Notes: generated by a model from the letters alone, not told the origin. DNA of 64,000 nt from Segatella copri (GCF_026015295.1 NZ_JAPDUW010000001.1:2999501-3063500); one strand, 5' to 3'. Shown: positions 8,641 through 16,325, numbered from the stretch's first letter. Numbers and translations are program-made.

Positions 8641-9285
8641 TTACTTAAAGTATTCTTTTAGTTCGTTGGCAAGCTGGTAAAGCCTGTCTGGATTTCCGTT
8701 TCCGTATTGGTGCCAGATGTCGCTGCATGCTTCTAGCAGCGGGTGTATCAGCACATCTTCGCGGTTGAGATAGGGGTCGCAGTACATGAATACGCCCATC
8801 GCCTCGGCAATGACCTTCGGTGATGTCCTGATGAGTTTTCCCAGGTCTATGATTTCCGGTGTTTCCGGCACCATGGTGATTGGTGTGAGCTGGAAGTAGA
8901 GATCGAGGATGATGATGAGTTTCACGGGGGTGAGCGATGGTTCACTTTCCAGTGGTTCCCAGTTTTTCTCGAATGTTTCCTTCACTTCCACTCCCTCGAA
9001 GAACTGTATGGCGTTTCCGCAGCCGTTCATCTGCCTGATGCGCTGTATATCGCGCTTCAGTTTCTGTGGCTTATCGGCATACTTCTCCCATAGTCGCTTG
9101 ATTCTCGGAGTCACCATTCTGAGTTTGAACATCTGTTCGTGCAGAAACTCAGGTGGAATATGCAGTTCCAGGCTCAAGTCGACCATCCCTTTCGAATAGA
9201 GAGGTTTCACGCCCATGGGCTTCTTCTGGTACAGCTGCAACAGCAGGAGCCAGTATTCTTCGTTCCAAAGAGGATGTCTTGCCAT
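8641..9285 (-). CDS. Conserved protein of unknown function upstream of rpoN
   Basis: A 214-residue cytosolic protein without signal peptide or membrane segment. It is helix-rich, with motifs such as NEEYWLLLLQLYQKKPMG at the start and YGNGNPDRLYQLANELKEYF at the end. I do not recognise the family. It begins behind a well-formed promoter and ends 2 bp before the rpoN ATG, which suggests a tightly coupled pair. A link with sigma-54 function is possible but rests only on this spacing. Confidence 0.7.
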   Translation of the reverse strand: MARHPLWNEEYWLLLLQLYQKKPMGVKPLYSKGMVDLSLELHIPPEFLHEQMFKLRMVTPRIKRLWEKYADKPQKLKRDIQRIRQMNGCGNAIQFFEGVEVKETFEKNWEPLESEPSLTPVKLIIILDLYFQLTPITMVPETPEIIDLGKLIRTSPKVIAEAMGVFMYCDPYLNREDVLIHPLLEACSDIWHQYGNGNPDRLYQLANELKEYFK

Positions 9286-9311
9286 AATTTCCTATCTTTA
9301 TATATCTTCTG

Positions 9312-9342
9312 CAAAATTACGACTTTTCGTTGGTAAAACAAA
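9312..9342 (-). promoter_or_regulatory. Bacteroidota promoter for the rpoN series
   Basis: On the minus strand TTTG (9339-9342) is followed after 19 bp by TAATTTTG (9312-9319), an excellent match to the Bacteroidota consensus. It lies 27 bp upstream of the gene that precedes rpoN. Confidence 0.75.
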
Positions 9343-9365
9343 ATAATTTGGCGGTTATTTTCAGA

Positions 9366-9509
9366 AAAAATAAAGAGCGCAACTTCGAATGATTTCGAAA
9401 TTGCGCTCTTCTAATACGATATTCCCAAATTTCTCATAACTCAAGGGCTTTTTGTTACCCTTTCCATTACGAAGCCCGAAGCAGCAATTCTGCTCAGGCG
9501 TCATCTTTG
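9366..9509 (-). CDS. Candidate small protein of 47 residues
   Basis: The minus strand has ATG at about 9507-9509, then MTPEQNCCFGLRNGKGNKKP, ending in SCALYFF and a TGA at about 9366-9368. The frame runs through the whole terminator stem, which is unusual and argues against strong selection on the protein end. For it: a Cys-Cys pair, a charged middle, and the only ATG-initiated frame of this length in the transcript. No good Shine-Dalgarno sequence is visible, as is common in Bacteroidota. Treat it as a possible coding part of the RNA, not as a proven gene. Confidence 0.3.
9373..9410 (-). terminator. Intrinsic terminator of the candidate small RNA
   Basis: AAGAGCGCAACTTCGAA and TTCGAAATTGCGCTCTT form a 17-bp stem with one mismatch and a short loop. 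On the minus strand it is followed by TATTTTTTC. It ends the transcript that starts at the promoter at 9819-9850. Confidence 0.75.
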
Positions 9510-9565
9510 GTTATCCCATACATTTGATCTTTTTACCTTCAACTCACCTGTTGAATTATCCTGTT

Positions 9566-9806
9566 GTCCTTGAATAAACAATCTTTAAATTTACCTTTAA
9601 ACTAAAACCTAATAAAAAAACAACTAACAATCTTAAACCTAAAAACCTAATAACCTAAACTTTTTGTCGTCCTTGAATAAACAATCTTTTCTTTACCTTA
9701 ACTAATACCGTTTCTCTGAATAAACAATCTTAAATTTACCTTTAAACTAACTAATAACCTAAAACAACTAACAATCTTAACCTAAAAACCTAATAACCTT
9801 TTTGTC
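9566..9806. repeat. Imperfect direct repeats with about 103-bp first period
   Basis: The word GAATAAACAATCTT starts three related blocks, at about 9566, 9669 and 9716. The first and third blocks continue with AAATTTACCTTTAAACTA and later AACAACTAACAATCTTAA and AACCTAATAACC; the middle block is shortened. They lie inside the candidate small-RNA transcript, directly after its start site. Confidence 0.75.
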
Positions 9807-9818
9807 TTATTGACGATG

Positions 9819-9850
9819 CAAAGGTACGACGATTTTCCGAACCCACCAAA
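9819..9850 (-). promoter_or_regulatory. Consensus promoter of the candidate small RNA
   Basis: On the minus strand TTTG (9847-9850), a 20-bp spacer and TACCTTTG (9819-9826) match the Bacteroidota consensus at every defined base. No annotated gene follows it within 170 bp, so it must serve the repeat-containing transcript or read through to the rpoN series. Confidence 0.75.
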
Positions 9851-10004
9851 TGTTTTAAGAGAAAATCACATAAAAAAGCCTCTTTTTTGATATAAATCAA
9901 CTATGTGTGTGCGCACACACGTGCTATTTAACAGCTATTTGATGTATGTCAACCATTTTAACATATTTCTTATGTCTGAAGCCTGTTTGGGAGCTTATAC
10001 CTTA

Positions 10005-11075
10005 TTATATTATATATGCATCTTCGCTCATGAACACGGCGATGGTCTTGAGGCGCAGATAGTCTTCCGATAGGTAGATGAGTCCCTTGTTGCCCCAGTT
10101 CTTGCCCCATGAATTGCGGCAGACGTAGAATCTCTGCTTGCCTTTCATGAAGGTACCTATGATTTCCATCACATGATCATCGGTGGTGCGAAGCTGTTCA
10201 AACTCCTTCTGTCGCGATGCCTGGGTCACGGGGCGTTCCATCGGCTGTATGTCTACACAGTTCTTTCTTGGTTCCTTGAAGCCAGGTTCGCTGATGTCAC
10301 CTTCCCAGCATACCGGGTGTCCTTTTTCTACCGCCTTCCTGATGTGGAGCATCAGCTCGTCGAGCGGAAGGTTCAGATAGGCATCGTGCATCCGGTTATC
10401 GGGAATCTCGAGCGCAAAGTATTCTCTGTAAGGATGATGCGAGAAACTGGTGAGCGATACATACTCCTCGGGATAGCATACGCTGTGGGCAAACTCTTGA
10501 GGGGTATATTCGGCACCCAGCATGTGTACGGCCTTGGCAGGCATGTAGCCTATTTCTGCGTCAAACAGGTCGTTCAGTTCCTCCTTGAGCTGGCTGATGC
10601 CCGCTTTCTGCGAGATGGCGCCATCGCACAGTTTCTGCACCTTGCGGCAGAGCACCTTGTAGTTCACGTGCTTCGGATCTTCATAGCTGTCGTAAGGTTG
10701 TGCACCATACTTATCTATATAATGTATCAGCATCGGGGCAGTACCGCTCAGGCTGATGTCCTTCTTTCCCTGTGCAAAGTAATATTCCAGTGCCTGTTCT
10801 TCCAGCATCATGCGGGCTATGTAGGCGATGGAGAGATTCACGGAATCCCCCTTCATGATGTGCTCGCTTTCGATGGTGGCAAGCATGCCGTATGCCCAGC
10901 AGAGTTCGCTGTTGCCCTGGTCCTTGACGGGCGTAGTGCTGATTAGGTGGATATGCTCCGGAAGATAATCCTCGCCTCCACCTGTCTCTGAGATACCGGC
11001 TCGCTGCTGTCTGTATCCGCAACCGGCGAATACAAGCAGAGCGAGTCCTATGGTTATAATGTTCTTTCTTTCCAT
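10005..11075 (-). CDS. C1-family (papain-like) cysteine protease lipoprotein
   Basis: About 356 residues from the ATG at 11075, which gives a lipoprotein signal (ITIGLALLVFAGC, lipidated Cys near 18). The catalytic set is present: VKDQGNSELCWAYG (Gln and nucleophile Cys), TTDDHVMEIIG (His) and CRNSWGKNWG (Asn). The order and spacing fit the bleomycin-hydrolase/C1 group. It is probably anchored in the outer membrane, where it would cleave peptides or surface proteins. The fimbrillin-like lipoprotein gene lies 64 bp upstream on the same strand, so a joint surface role is possible. The longer frame from 11090 would spoil the signal peptide. Confidence 0.85.
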   Translation of the reverse strand: MERKNIITIGLALLVFAGCGYRQQRAGISETGGGEDYLPEHIHLISTTPVKDQGNSELCWAYGMLATIESEHIMKGDSVNLSIAYIARMMLEEQALEYYFAQGKKDISLSGTAPMLIHYIDKYGAQPYDSYEDPKHVNYKVLCRKVQKLCDGAISQKAGISQLKEELNDLFDAEIGYMPAKAVHMLGAEYTPQEFAHSVCYPEEYVSLTSFSHHPYREYFALEIPDNRMHDAYLNLPLDELMLHIRKAVEKGHPVCWEGDISEPGFKEPRKNCVDIQPMERPVTQASRQKEFEQLRTTDDHVMEIIGTFMKGKQRFYVCRNSWGKNWGNKGLIYLSEDYLRLKTIAVFMSEDAYII

Positions 11076-11139
11076 GCCGCAAAAATACAAAAAAGATTTT
11101 AATCTGTGGCATTAATCTTTCTTAAAACGCCATGGGTTA

Positions 11140-12087
11140 TTAAAATTTCTTGTCATAGCCTGATGCTGGAATCTCCGGCTGGTTGACTGTGAACGACATA
11201 TTGTTAGGGTAGGTAAAAATCGGACCGGTATAGGTAGTCTTCTTTCCGATAACCAGGTGTACGTTGTCAAAGCTGACGGTCTTTACTGCTTTTCCTTCCT
11301 TGTCCTTTCCAGCAGTTGTTATATGAATGTCGGTTACATCATTGTCGGTCAGAAGGGTGTAGAGGGTGAATTTGATGTATGGGTTCTGGTATTCTTTGGG
11401 GTCAAAAGTCCAACTTCGGGTGATGGTAGCCTTTTCTTTGCAGAATCCGGTAGAAGGATTGAACACCGTACCGCAGCTTCCGCTTATCGTGATATCCTGC
11501 GTATTGGTAGTAAGAGGCATCGGGTCGGTAGCTTGCAGTTTAAAACAGCTGACGGCACGTTTCAGCGAAACATTCTGTGTTACGGCTTTGCTGCCCGATT
11601 CCACCTTGATATCCTGCAGGGTATACGCCATATCGCGTACGATATTGTTGGCAAAGGTCATTTCATACCTTGATTTTACTTCGATTCGTTCTTCCTGCTG
11701 CAAATCAGTTTTTGCTGCTACGGCAACGAGCGTGTATTCTCCTGCCGGCACCTGCAGGCTGACGTTTCCGAATTTGTCATCCCAGTTTTCCTGTCTTACG
11801 GTATAGCCGGCAGTAGTTTCATCTCCTTTCGGAATGAGACATACTTGCAGATCTGTGTAGAGTTTTGCATCCTTGAGCGATTGCTTGCTCCCGTCGGCTC
11901 TCGTTCTGGCAAGATTGCTCTCTTCATCCTGACCGATAGGTACAATGGAGCTTTCGAAGAAGCAGAATCTTACTTCTTGGTTCTTGACTTGTGGTGTTGT
12001 TTCAAGCATCACGTTTTCTTGTGTGCAACTAACCGTTGTGGTCATTGCCAGGAACAGAATCATTCCTGAGGTAAAAACATTCTTCAT
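11140..12087 (-). CDS. FimB/Mfa2-like or fimbrillin-like lipoprotein
   Basis: A 315-residue protein with a lipoprotein signal (LFLAMTTTVSC, Cys near 21). The mature part is beta-rich, with VSLQVPAGEYTLVAVAAKTD, NNIVRDMAYTLQDI and a second domain starting at about SLKRAVSCFKLQATD. This two-domain pattern resembles the FimB/Mfa2 and fimbrillin-like lipoproteins of Bacteroidales, which anchor or form fimbriae. No fimbrial shaft gene lies next to it. It may be an anchor-type surface protein working with the adjacent protease. The family is recalled, not tested. Confidence 0.6.
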   Translation of the reverse strand: MKNVFTSGMILFLAMTTTVSCTQENVMLETTPQVKNQEVRFCFFESSIVPIGQDEESNLARTRADGSKQSLKDAKLYTDLQVCLIPKGDETTAGYTVRQENWDDKFGNVSLQVPAGEYTLVAVAAKTDLQQEERIEVKSRYEMTFANNIVRDMAYTLQDIKVESGSKAVTQNVSLKRAVSCFKLQATDPMPLTTNTQDITISGSCGTVFNPSTGFCKEKATITRSWTFDPKEYQNPYIKFTLYTLLTDNDVTDIHITTAGKDKEGKAVKTVSFDNVHLVIGKKTTYTGPIFTYPNNMSFTVNQPEIPASGYDKKF

Positions 12088-12274
12088 CTGCTTTCACTTT
12101 GGTTAATAATACCAGCCGTAAGACTGGATAGGATTCATATAAAAAGAAGAATATCCTAGGGATATATTCTTATTTATAGGCAAATATAGACAAATAATCG
12201 TGATTGATTTGTCAATATAATCGAATTTATGTCATTTTTTCTCCATTTTTCTGTGTTTTGTCTTCATTTTGGTG

Positions 12275-12282
12275 TAACTTTG
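12275..12282 (+). promoter_or_regulatory. -7 element TAACTTTG before the U32 gene
   Basis: TAACTTTG at 12275-12282, 26 bp before the ATG at 12308, fits the Bacteroidota -7 consensus. A TTTG at 12257-12260 is closer than usual (14 bp). Confidence 0.55.
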
Positions 12283-12307
12283 TACCCGAAAAAAGATAAT
12301 TGCATTC

Positions 12308-13573
12308 ATGAATACAAAGATAAACGAATTTGAAGTGATGGCACCAGTGGGCTCACGCGAGTCACTGGCTGCTGCCATACAGGCTGGTGCCGACTCCGTA
12401 TACTTTGGTATCGGCAAGTTGAACATGCGTTCCCATTCAGCCAACCATTTTACCATCGATGATTTGCGTGAGATTGCTGCCACCTGCAACGAGCATGGTA
12501 TCAAAACCTATCTCACCGTCAATACAGTCATCTACGACAACGACATCCCAACGATGAAGGAAATCATCGATGCTGCCAAGGAGGCAGGCATCTCTGCCGT
12601 CATCGCCAGCGATGTGGCTGTAATGAGCTATTGCAATGAAGTGGGCGAGGAGGTTCACTTATCCACACAGTTAAATATCTCAAACACAGAGGCTTTGAAG
12701 TTTTATGCACGCTTTGCTGATGTTTCCGTACTGGCACGTGAATTGAACATGGACCAGGTGAAGCACATCCATGAGCAGATAGAGCAGCAGAACATCTGCG
12801 GACCTATGGGCAAGCAGATCCGCATCGAAATGTTCTGTCATGGTGCTCTGTGCATGGCTGTATCGGGCAAGTGCTACATGAGCCTTGCCAATGCCAACCG
12901 CTCTGCCAACCGTGGCGAGTGTGTGCAGATCTGCCGCCGCAGTTATACTGTTACAGATAACGAAACTGGCAACCAGCTTGAAATCGACAACAAGTATGTG
13001 ATGAGTCCGAAGGACCTGAAGACCATCCGCTTCATCGACCGCATGATGGATGCCGGTGTGCGCGTCTTCAAGATTGAAGGCCGTGCCCGTGGTCCTGAAT
13101 ACGTATATACCGTAGTGAAATGTTATAAGGAGGCAATAGCTGCCGTGCTCGACGGAACCTTTACCGAGGAGAAGAAGGATGAGTGGGATGAGAAACTCGC
13201 CACCGTCTTCAACCGTGGTTTCTGGGATGGTTATTACCAGGGCCAGACTCTCGGTGAATGGAACAAGCATTATGGTTCCGTAGCTACCGAGAAGAAGGTG
13301 CTCGTGGGCAAGGTGATGAAATATTTCTCTAAGTTGGGTGTGGCAGAAGTAGCCGTAGAGGCATCTACCTTCGACAAGGGCGAGAAACTGCTGATTACGG
13401 GTAACACCACCGGTGTGATGTATCTCCGTGCCGATGAAATCCGCTACGACCTGAAACCGGTAGAGACAGCGCAGCAGGGCTGGAGAGTTTCCATCCCTGT
13501 ACCAGATAAGGTACGCCCTAACGACAAGCTCTATAAGTTGATTACAGTAAACGAAATTAAAGAAATAAAATAA
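12308..13573 (+). CDS. trhP: Peptidase U32-family protein, probable tRNA hydroxylation protein
   Basis: A 421-residue U32-family protein. The N-terminus (FEVMAPVGSRESLAAAIQAGADSVYFG) is the typical TIM-barrel opening, and the Cys-containing signature MFCHGALCMAVSGKCYMS followed by GECVQICRRSY matches the group that binds an iron-sulfur cluster. E. coli TrhP (YegQ) of this group helps make 5-hydroxyuridine at the tRNA wobble position from prephenate-derived chemistry. RlhA and true proteases are related, so the symbol is provisional. The stop overlaps the sufE start (TAATG), which points to translational coupling with an Fe-S assembly protein and suits a cluster-binding enzyme. Confidence 0.75.
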   Translation: MNTKINEFEVMAPVGSRESLAAAIQAGADSVYFGIGKLNMRSHSANHFTIDDLREIAATCNEHGIKTYLTVNTVIYDNDIPTMKEIIDAAKEAGISAVIASDVAVMSYCNEVGEEVHLSTQLNISNTEALKFYARFADVSVLARELNMDQVKHIHEQIEQQNICGPMGKQIRIEMFCHGALCMAVSGKCYMSLANANRSANRGECVQICRRSYTVTDNETGNQLEIDNKYVMSPKDLKTIRFIDRMMDAGVRVFKIEGRARGPEYVYTVVKCYKEAIAAVLDGTFTEEKKDEWDEKLATVFNRGFWDGYYQGQTLGEWNKHYGSVATEKKVLVGKVMKYFSKLGVAEVAVEASTFDKGEKLLITGNTTGVMYLRADEIRYDLKPVETAQQGWRVSIPVPDKVRPNDKLYKLITVNEIKEIK

Positions 13574-14004
13574 TGGCAACAATTAATGAATTGCAGGATG
13601 AAGTAGTAGAGGAGTTTCAGGATTTCACCGACTGGATGGACAAGTATCAGATGCTCATTGACTTGGGCAACGAGTTGGCTCCTCTCGATGAGAAATACAA
13701 GAACGAGCAGAACCTTATCGACGGCTGTCAGAGCCGCGTATGGTTGCAATGCGATTATGTAGATGGCAAGCTCGTATTCACTGCCGATAGCGATGCGCTC
13801 ATCGTAAAGGGTATCATCGCCCTCCTCATCCGTGTGTTGAGCGGTCATACCCCAACCGAGATTATGGATGCCGACCTCTATTTCGTAGAGAAAATTGGTC
13901 TGAAAGACCATTTGAGTCCAACCCGCAGCAATGGTCTTCTGGCGATGATCAAGCAGATTCGCATGTACGCCCTTGCCTACAAGACCAAAGAGGCAGAGGC
14001 TTAA
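13573..14004 (+). CDS. sufE: SufE-family sulfur acceptor protein
   Basis: A 143-residue SufE. It accepts persulfide sulfur from the cysteine desulfurase SufS on Cys52, seen in LIDGCQSRVWL, and activates that enzyme for Fe-S cluster assembly. The helix-rich N-terminus (LQDEVVEEFQDFTDWMDKYQMLIDLG) is standard. No sufS, sufB, sufC or sufD is in the window; the gene sits alone after trhP with a one-base overlap, so it may be produced together with that Fe-S protein. Confidence 0.92.
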   Translation: MATINELQDEVVEEFQDFTDWMDKYQMLIDLGNELAPLDEKYKNEQNLIDGCQSRVWLQCDYVDGKLVFTADSDALIVKGIIALLIRVLSGHTPTEIMDADLYFVEKIGLKDHLSPTRSNGLLAMIKQIRMYALAYKTKEAEA

Positions 14005-14043
14005 CCGCCTCTGATTATATTATATATAATAAGGTATATTATA

Positions 14044-14583
14044 ATGCGCAAATTAAGAACGATAGAGATGAACCGCCTCACCCTGGAGGAATTCAAGGAA
14101 GCCGAGAAGCTGCCCCTGATAGTGGTCCTGGATGATGTGCGTTCATTATATAATGTAGGAAGTGTTTTCCGTTCCTGCGATGCCTTCCGTGTAGAGGCGG
14201 TGTATCTCTGCGGAATCACCGCCACCCCTCCCAATGTCGAGATTCATAAGACGGCATTGGGTGGCGAAGACAGCGTGGATTGGGAATACTTCAAGACTAC
14301 CGAAGAGGCGGTAGAGAAGTTGAAGCAGAAAGGCTACTTTGTATATAGCATCGAGCAGGTAGAAGGCTCCACCAAGCTCCAGAACCTGCCTGAGGCTCAC
14401 CCTTCCCTCTCCAAAGGCTACGCCGTGATTTTCGGTAACGAGGTGAAGGGAGTCAAGCAGAACATCGTGGATATGAGCGATGGCTGTCTGGAGATTCCCC
14501 AGTTCGGTACCAAGCATTCCCTGAATGTCAGCGTCACCGCCGGTATTGTAGTCTGGGAGTTTGCCAAACTCCTGAAACTATAA
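14044..14583 (+). CDS. SpoU/TrmH-family RNA 2'-O-methyltransferase
   Basis: A 179-residue SPOUT methyltransferase without an N-terminal substrate-binding domain. The three family motifs are clear: NVGSVFRSCDAF (motif 1), VIFGNEVKGV (motif 2) and EIPQFGTKHSLNVSVTAGI (motif 3, in the trefoil knot that holds S-adenosylmethionine). The substrate, tRNA or rRNA, cannot be decided from sequence. An alternative start is the internal Met at residue 9. It follows sufE by 40 bp and ends before a strong hairpin. Confidence 0.88.
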   Translation: MRKLRTIEMNRLTLEEFKEAEKLPLIVVLDDVRSLYNVGSVFRSCDAFRVEAVYLCGITATPPNVEIHKTALGGEDSVDWEYFKTTEEAVEKLKQKGYFVYSIEQVEGSTKLQNLPEAHPSLSKGYAVIFGNEVKGVKQNIVDMSDGCLEIPQFGTKHSLNVSVTAGIVVWEFAKLLKL

Positions 14584-14585
14584 GT

Positions 14586-14633
14586 TGAGTTCGTGCCAAA
14601 CTTGCGTTTTTTGCCAAGTTTGGCACGAACTCA
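14586..14633 (+). terminator. Perfect 19-bp hairpin after the methyltransferase
   Basis: TGAGTTCGTGCCAAACTTG (14586-14604) and its exact reverse complement (14615-14633) enclose a T-rich loop. There is no clear T-tract after the stem, so it may act as a 3'-end stabiliser or as a boundary rather than a classic terminator. Confidence 0.6.
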
Positions 14634-14656
14634 TTTGGTAATACAATGTGTAAAAA

Positions 14657-14737
14657 TCCCCCAATGAGGGATAAAAATGATTAAATTCATCCCTCAATGA
14701 GGGAACTTTTCGAAAGAATCCGTCCCTCATTGAGGGA
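14657..14737. promoter_or_regulatory. Three palindromic operator-like sites at exact 33-bp spacing
   Basis: TCCCCCAATGAGGGA (14657-14671), TCCCTCAATGAGGGA (14690-14704) and TCCCTCATTGAGGGA (14723-14737) begin exactly 33 bp apart. The last copy ends 7 bp before the -7 box of the ATPase gene, where a bound protein would block RNA polymerase. The regular spacing puts all three on roughly the same DNA face, as expected for cooperative binding. Confidence 0.7.
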
Positions 14738-14744
14738 TTATTTG

Positions 14745-14752
14745 TATCTTTG
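14745..14752 (+). promoter_or_regulatory. -7 element TATCTTTG of the ATPase gene
   Basis: TATCTTTG lies 38 bp before the ATG at 14791. The -33 region is occupied by the third palindrome and shows no TTTG, suggesting a regulated promoter. Confidence 0.65.
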
Positions 14753-14790
14753 CTGCAGTTTTAAACGATATTCATCTAAAAGAGCAAGAT

Positions 14791-15960
14791 ATGATAGACA
14801 ATAAACTTTATGAATACATGGCGGAGTTATTGAAACGTACTCCGCTTGATTTCATCAGATATAAATATGATGAAATCAACTGGAATGGACGATTAGTAGG
14901 TATCGTTGGTCCGCGAGGTGTTGGAAAATCCACCATGATACTTCAGCGCATCAAGCTGTCTAAGGAAGGCCATCACCTGTATGTGTCTGCCGACAACATC
15001 TATTTTTCAAATCATTCCCTGGTTGACTTTGCTGACGAGTTTATCAAGGAGGGTGGTACACATCTTTATATAGATGAAATTCACAAGTATGCCGGATGGA
15101 GCAGAGAACTGAAGCAAATTTACGACATGCACCCATCCCTGAACCTTATCTTCACCGGTTCATCGGTATTGGACATCAAAAAGGGCGAAGCTGATCTGAG
15201 TCGTCGGGCGCTGATGTATATGATGCAAGGCTTGTCGTTCAGGGAATACCTGCAACTTTTTGAAGGTATCAAGACCAGAGTTTTCAGTCTCGACGAAATA
15301 CTCAATCACCAGGTAGAGATTCCGGGGTTGGATCATCCATTGCCTGTTTTCAGAGCGTACCTCGACCATGGCTATTACCCATTTGCCATAGAGGGAGATT
15401 TTACGCAAAGAATGCTGCAGGTGATAGACCAGACGGTAGAAGTTGACATTCCGCAATATGCTGATATGAAAGCTTCAACAGCACGCAAGCTGAAGCGTAT
15501 GCTCGTCATTCTTTCCGGGTTGGCTCCCTACAAGCCAAGCGTAGATAACCTCGCCACAGAAATCGGGGTAAGCAAGAACAACGTGCCTGATTATCTCGTC
15601 TATCTGGAGCGTGCAGGAATGATAGGTCTGCTCAGAGATGATACTTCGGGAATGCGCAATCTGGGGAAGGTGGAAAAAGTTTATGTAGATAACCCAAGTC
15701 TGATGTCAGTACTCACCTCTAATCCCAACATAGGAAACATAAGGGAAACTTTCTTCTACAATCAGATGAGAGAAAAACAAGACGTTACTTCCTCCAGGGT
15801 TTCCGACTTTACCATTGGTGATTATACCTTTGAGATTGGCGGAAGGAAGAAAGGCAAAAAGCAGATAGAGGATGTAAAAAACGGACGTATCGTAAAAGAC
15901 GATATAGAGACGGGGCATGGAATCATCATCCCTCTCTGGTACTTCGGAATGAATTATTAG
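14791..15960 (+). CDS. AAA_14/DUF4143-type ATPase
   Basis: A 389-residue P-loop ATPase. Walker A is GPRGVGKST (about 40-48), Walker B is THLYIDEIHK (about 102-111), and a sensor-like LIFTGSS follows. The second half (from about 210) has a winged-helix-like part (ATEIGVSKNNVPDYLVYLERAGMI) and a C-terminal restriction-endonuclease-like fold (DFTIGDYTFEIGGRKKGKKQ) as in DUF4143 proteins. These ATPases are very numerous in Bacteroidota and archaea, and their cellular job is unknown. The upstream array of palindromes and the winged helix suggest self-regulation. No partner gene is next to it. Confidence 0.88.
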   Translation: MIDNKLYEYMAELLKRTPLDFIRYKYDEINWNGRLVGIVGPRGVGKSTMILQRIKLSKEGHHLYVSADNIYFSNHSLVDFADEFIKEGGTHLYIDEIHKYAGWSRELKQIYDMHPSLNLIFTGSSVLDIKKGEADLSRRALMYMMQGLSFREYLQLFEGIKTRVFSLDEILNHQVEIPGLDHPLPVFRAYLDHGYYPFAIEGDFTQRMLQVIDQTVEVDIPQYADMKASTARKLKRMLVILSGLAPYKPSVDNLATEIGVSKNNVPDYLVYLERAGMIGLLRDDTSGMRNLGKVEKVYVDNPSLMSVLTSNPNIGNIRETFFYNQMREKQDVTSSRVSDFTIGDYTFEIGGRKKGKKQIEDVKNGRIVKDDIETGHGIIIPLWYFGMNY

Positions 15961-16121
15961 AGTCCTGAACTTTCGCATGTGGTTTAAGTACGGGCTGAAG
16001 GTCCAAAAGTTCCTTTCAGGGCGTGTGGGGACATGATGCTCTTCTGATGCCTGGGGCATGTGGGGATACCATGGTGTTCTGATACCTGGAGCGTGTGGAG
16101 CTTACATGCGAAACTTGAGTT
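15961..16121. repeat. Decayed spacer with two 35-bp direct repeats
   Basis: GCGTGTGGGG begins two 35-bp units at 16021-16055 and 16056-16090, both ending in CTGATnCCTGG, and a third partial unit starts at 16091. The tail CTTACATGCGAAACTTGAG (about 16102-16120) recurs in slightly changed form at about 59336, also next to a CAGGGCGTG word. This part has no credible coding frame. Confidence 0.6.
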
Positions 16122-16271
16122 TTTTGAATTGCTCAGATTCTTAATGATTTCCAAAGGTAGCTGGGTAGCTTTGGAAACCTGTTCGGCAGAAAGTCCCATT
16201 GCCAGCAAACGTTGTGCTGTTTCTGTGTTGGCCTCATGTTTGCCTTCAACTCTGCCTTCTTCCATACTTCC
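16122..16271 (-). pseudogene. C-terminal remnant of an Rpn-type PD-(D/E)XK nuclease/transposase
   Basis: One minus-strand frame encodes GSMEEGRVEGKHEANTETAQ and RLLAMGLSAEQVSKATQLPL followed by EIIKNLSN. This is the typical C-terminal tail of Rpn-family recombination-promoting nucleases (putative transposases): a Glu/Gly-rich linker, then a small helix-turn-helix-like end. The catalytic nuclease domain is absent upstream, where the frame becomes unrelated. It is therefore a fragment. It sits in a spacer full of tandem repeats and marks a past insertion. Confidence 0.6.
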
Positions 16272-16325
16272 GGGAAAAGTTGCTGAAAAAGTTTTATGGT
16301 TGCATGCAAGCACATGAAGAAGAAT

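Larger units (their letters stand above)
9365..9812 (-). ncRNA. Candidate ~450-nt small RNA or leader transcript
   Basis: The limits come from a consensus promoter at 9819-9850 and an intrinsic terminator at 9373-9410, so start and end are estimates. The first half consists of imperfect direct repeats with very T-rich RNA (GGTTATTAGGTTTTTAGG type words). The second half is more structured, with a small hairpin TTCAAC/GTTGAA and pairing around GCAGAATTGCTGC, and it contains a 47-residue candidate reading frame. It lies between two leftward genes and is not explained by either. It could be a regulatory RNA, a small-protein mRNA, or both. No known RNA family was recognised. Confidence 0.55.

Noticed and set aside
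14586..14633. Insertion-sequence end
   Set aside because: The perfect 19-bp inverted repeat has only a 10-base loop and no partner copy or transposase; it is a hairpin after the methyltransferase gene.
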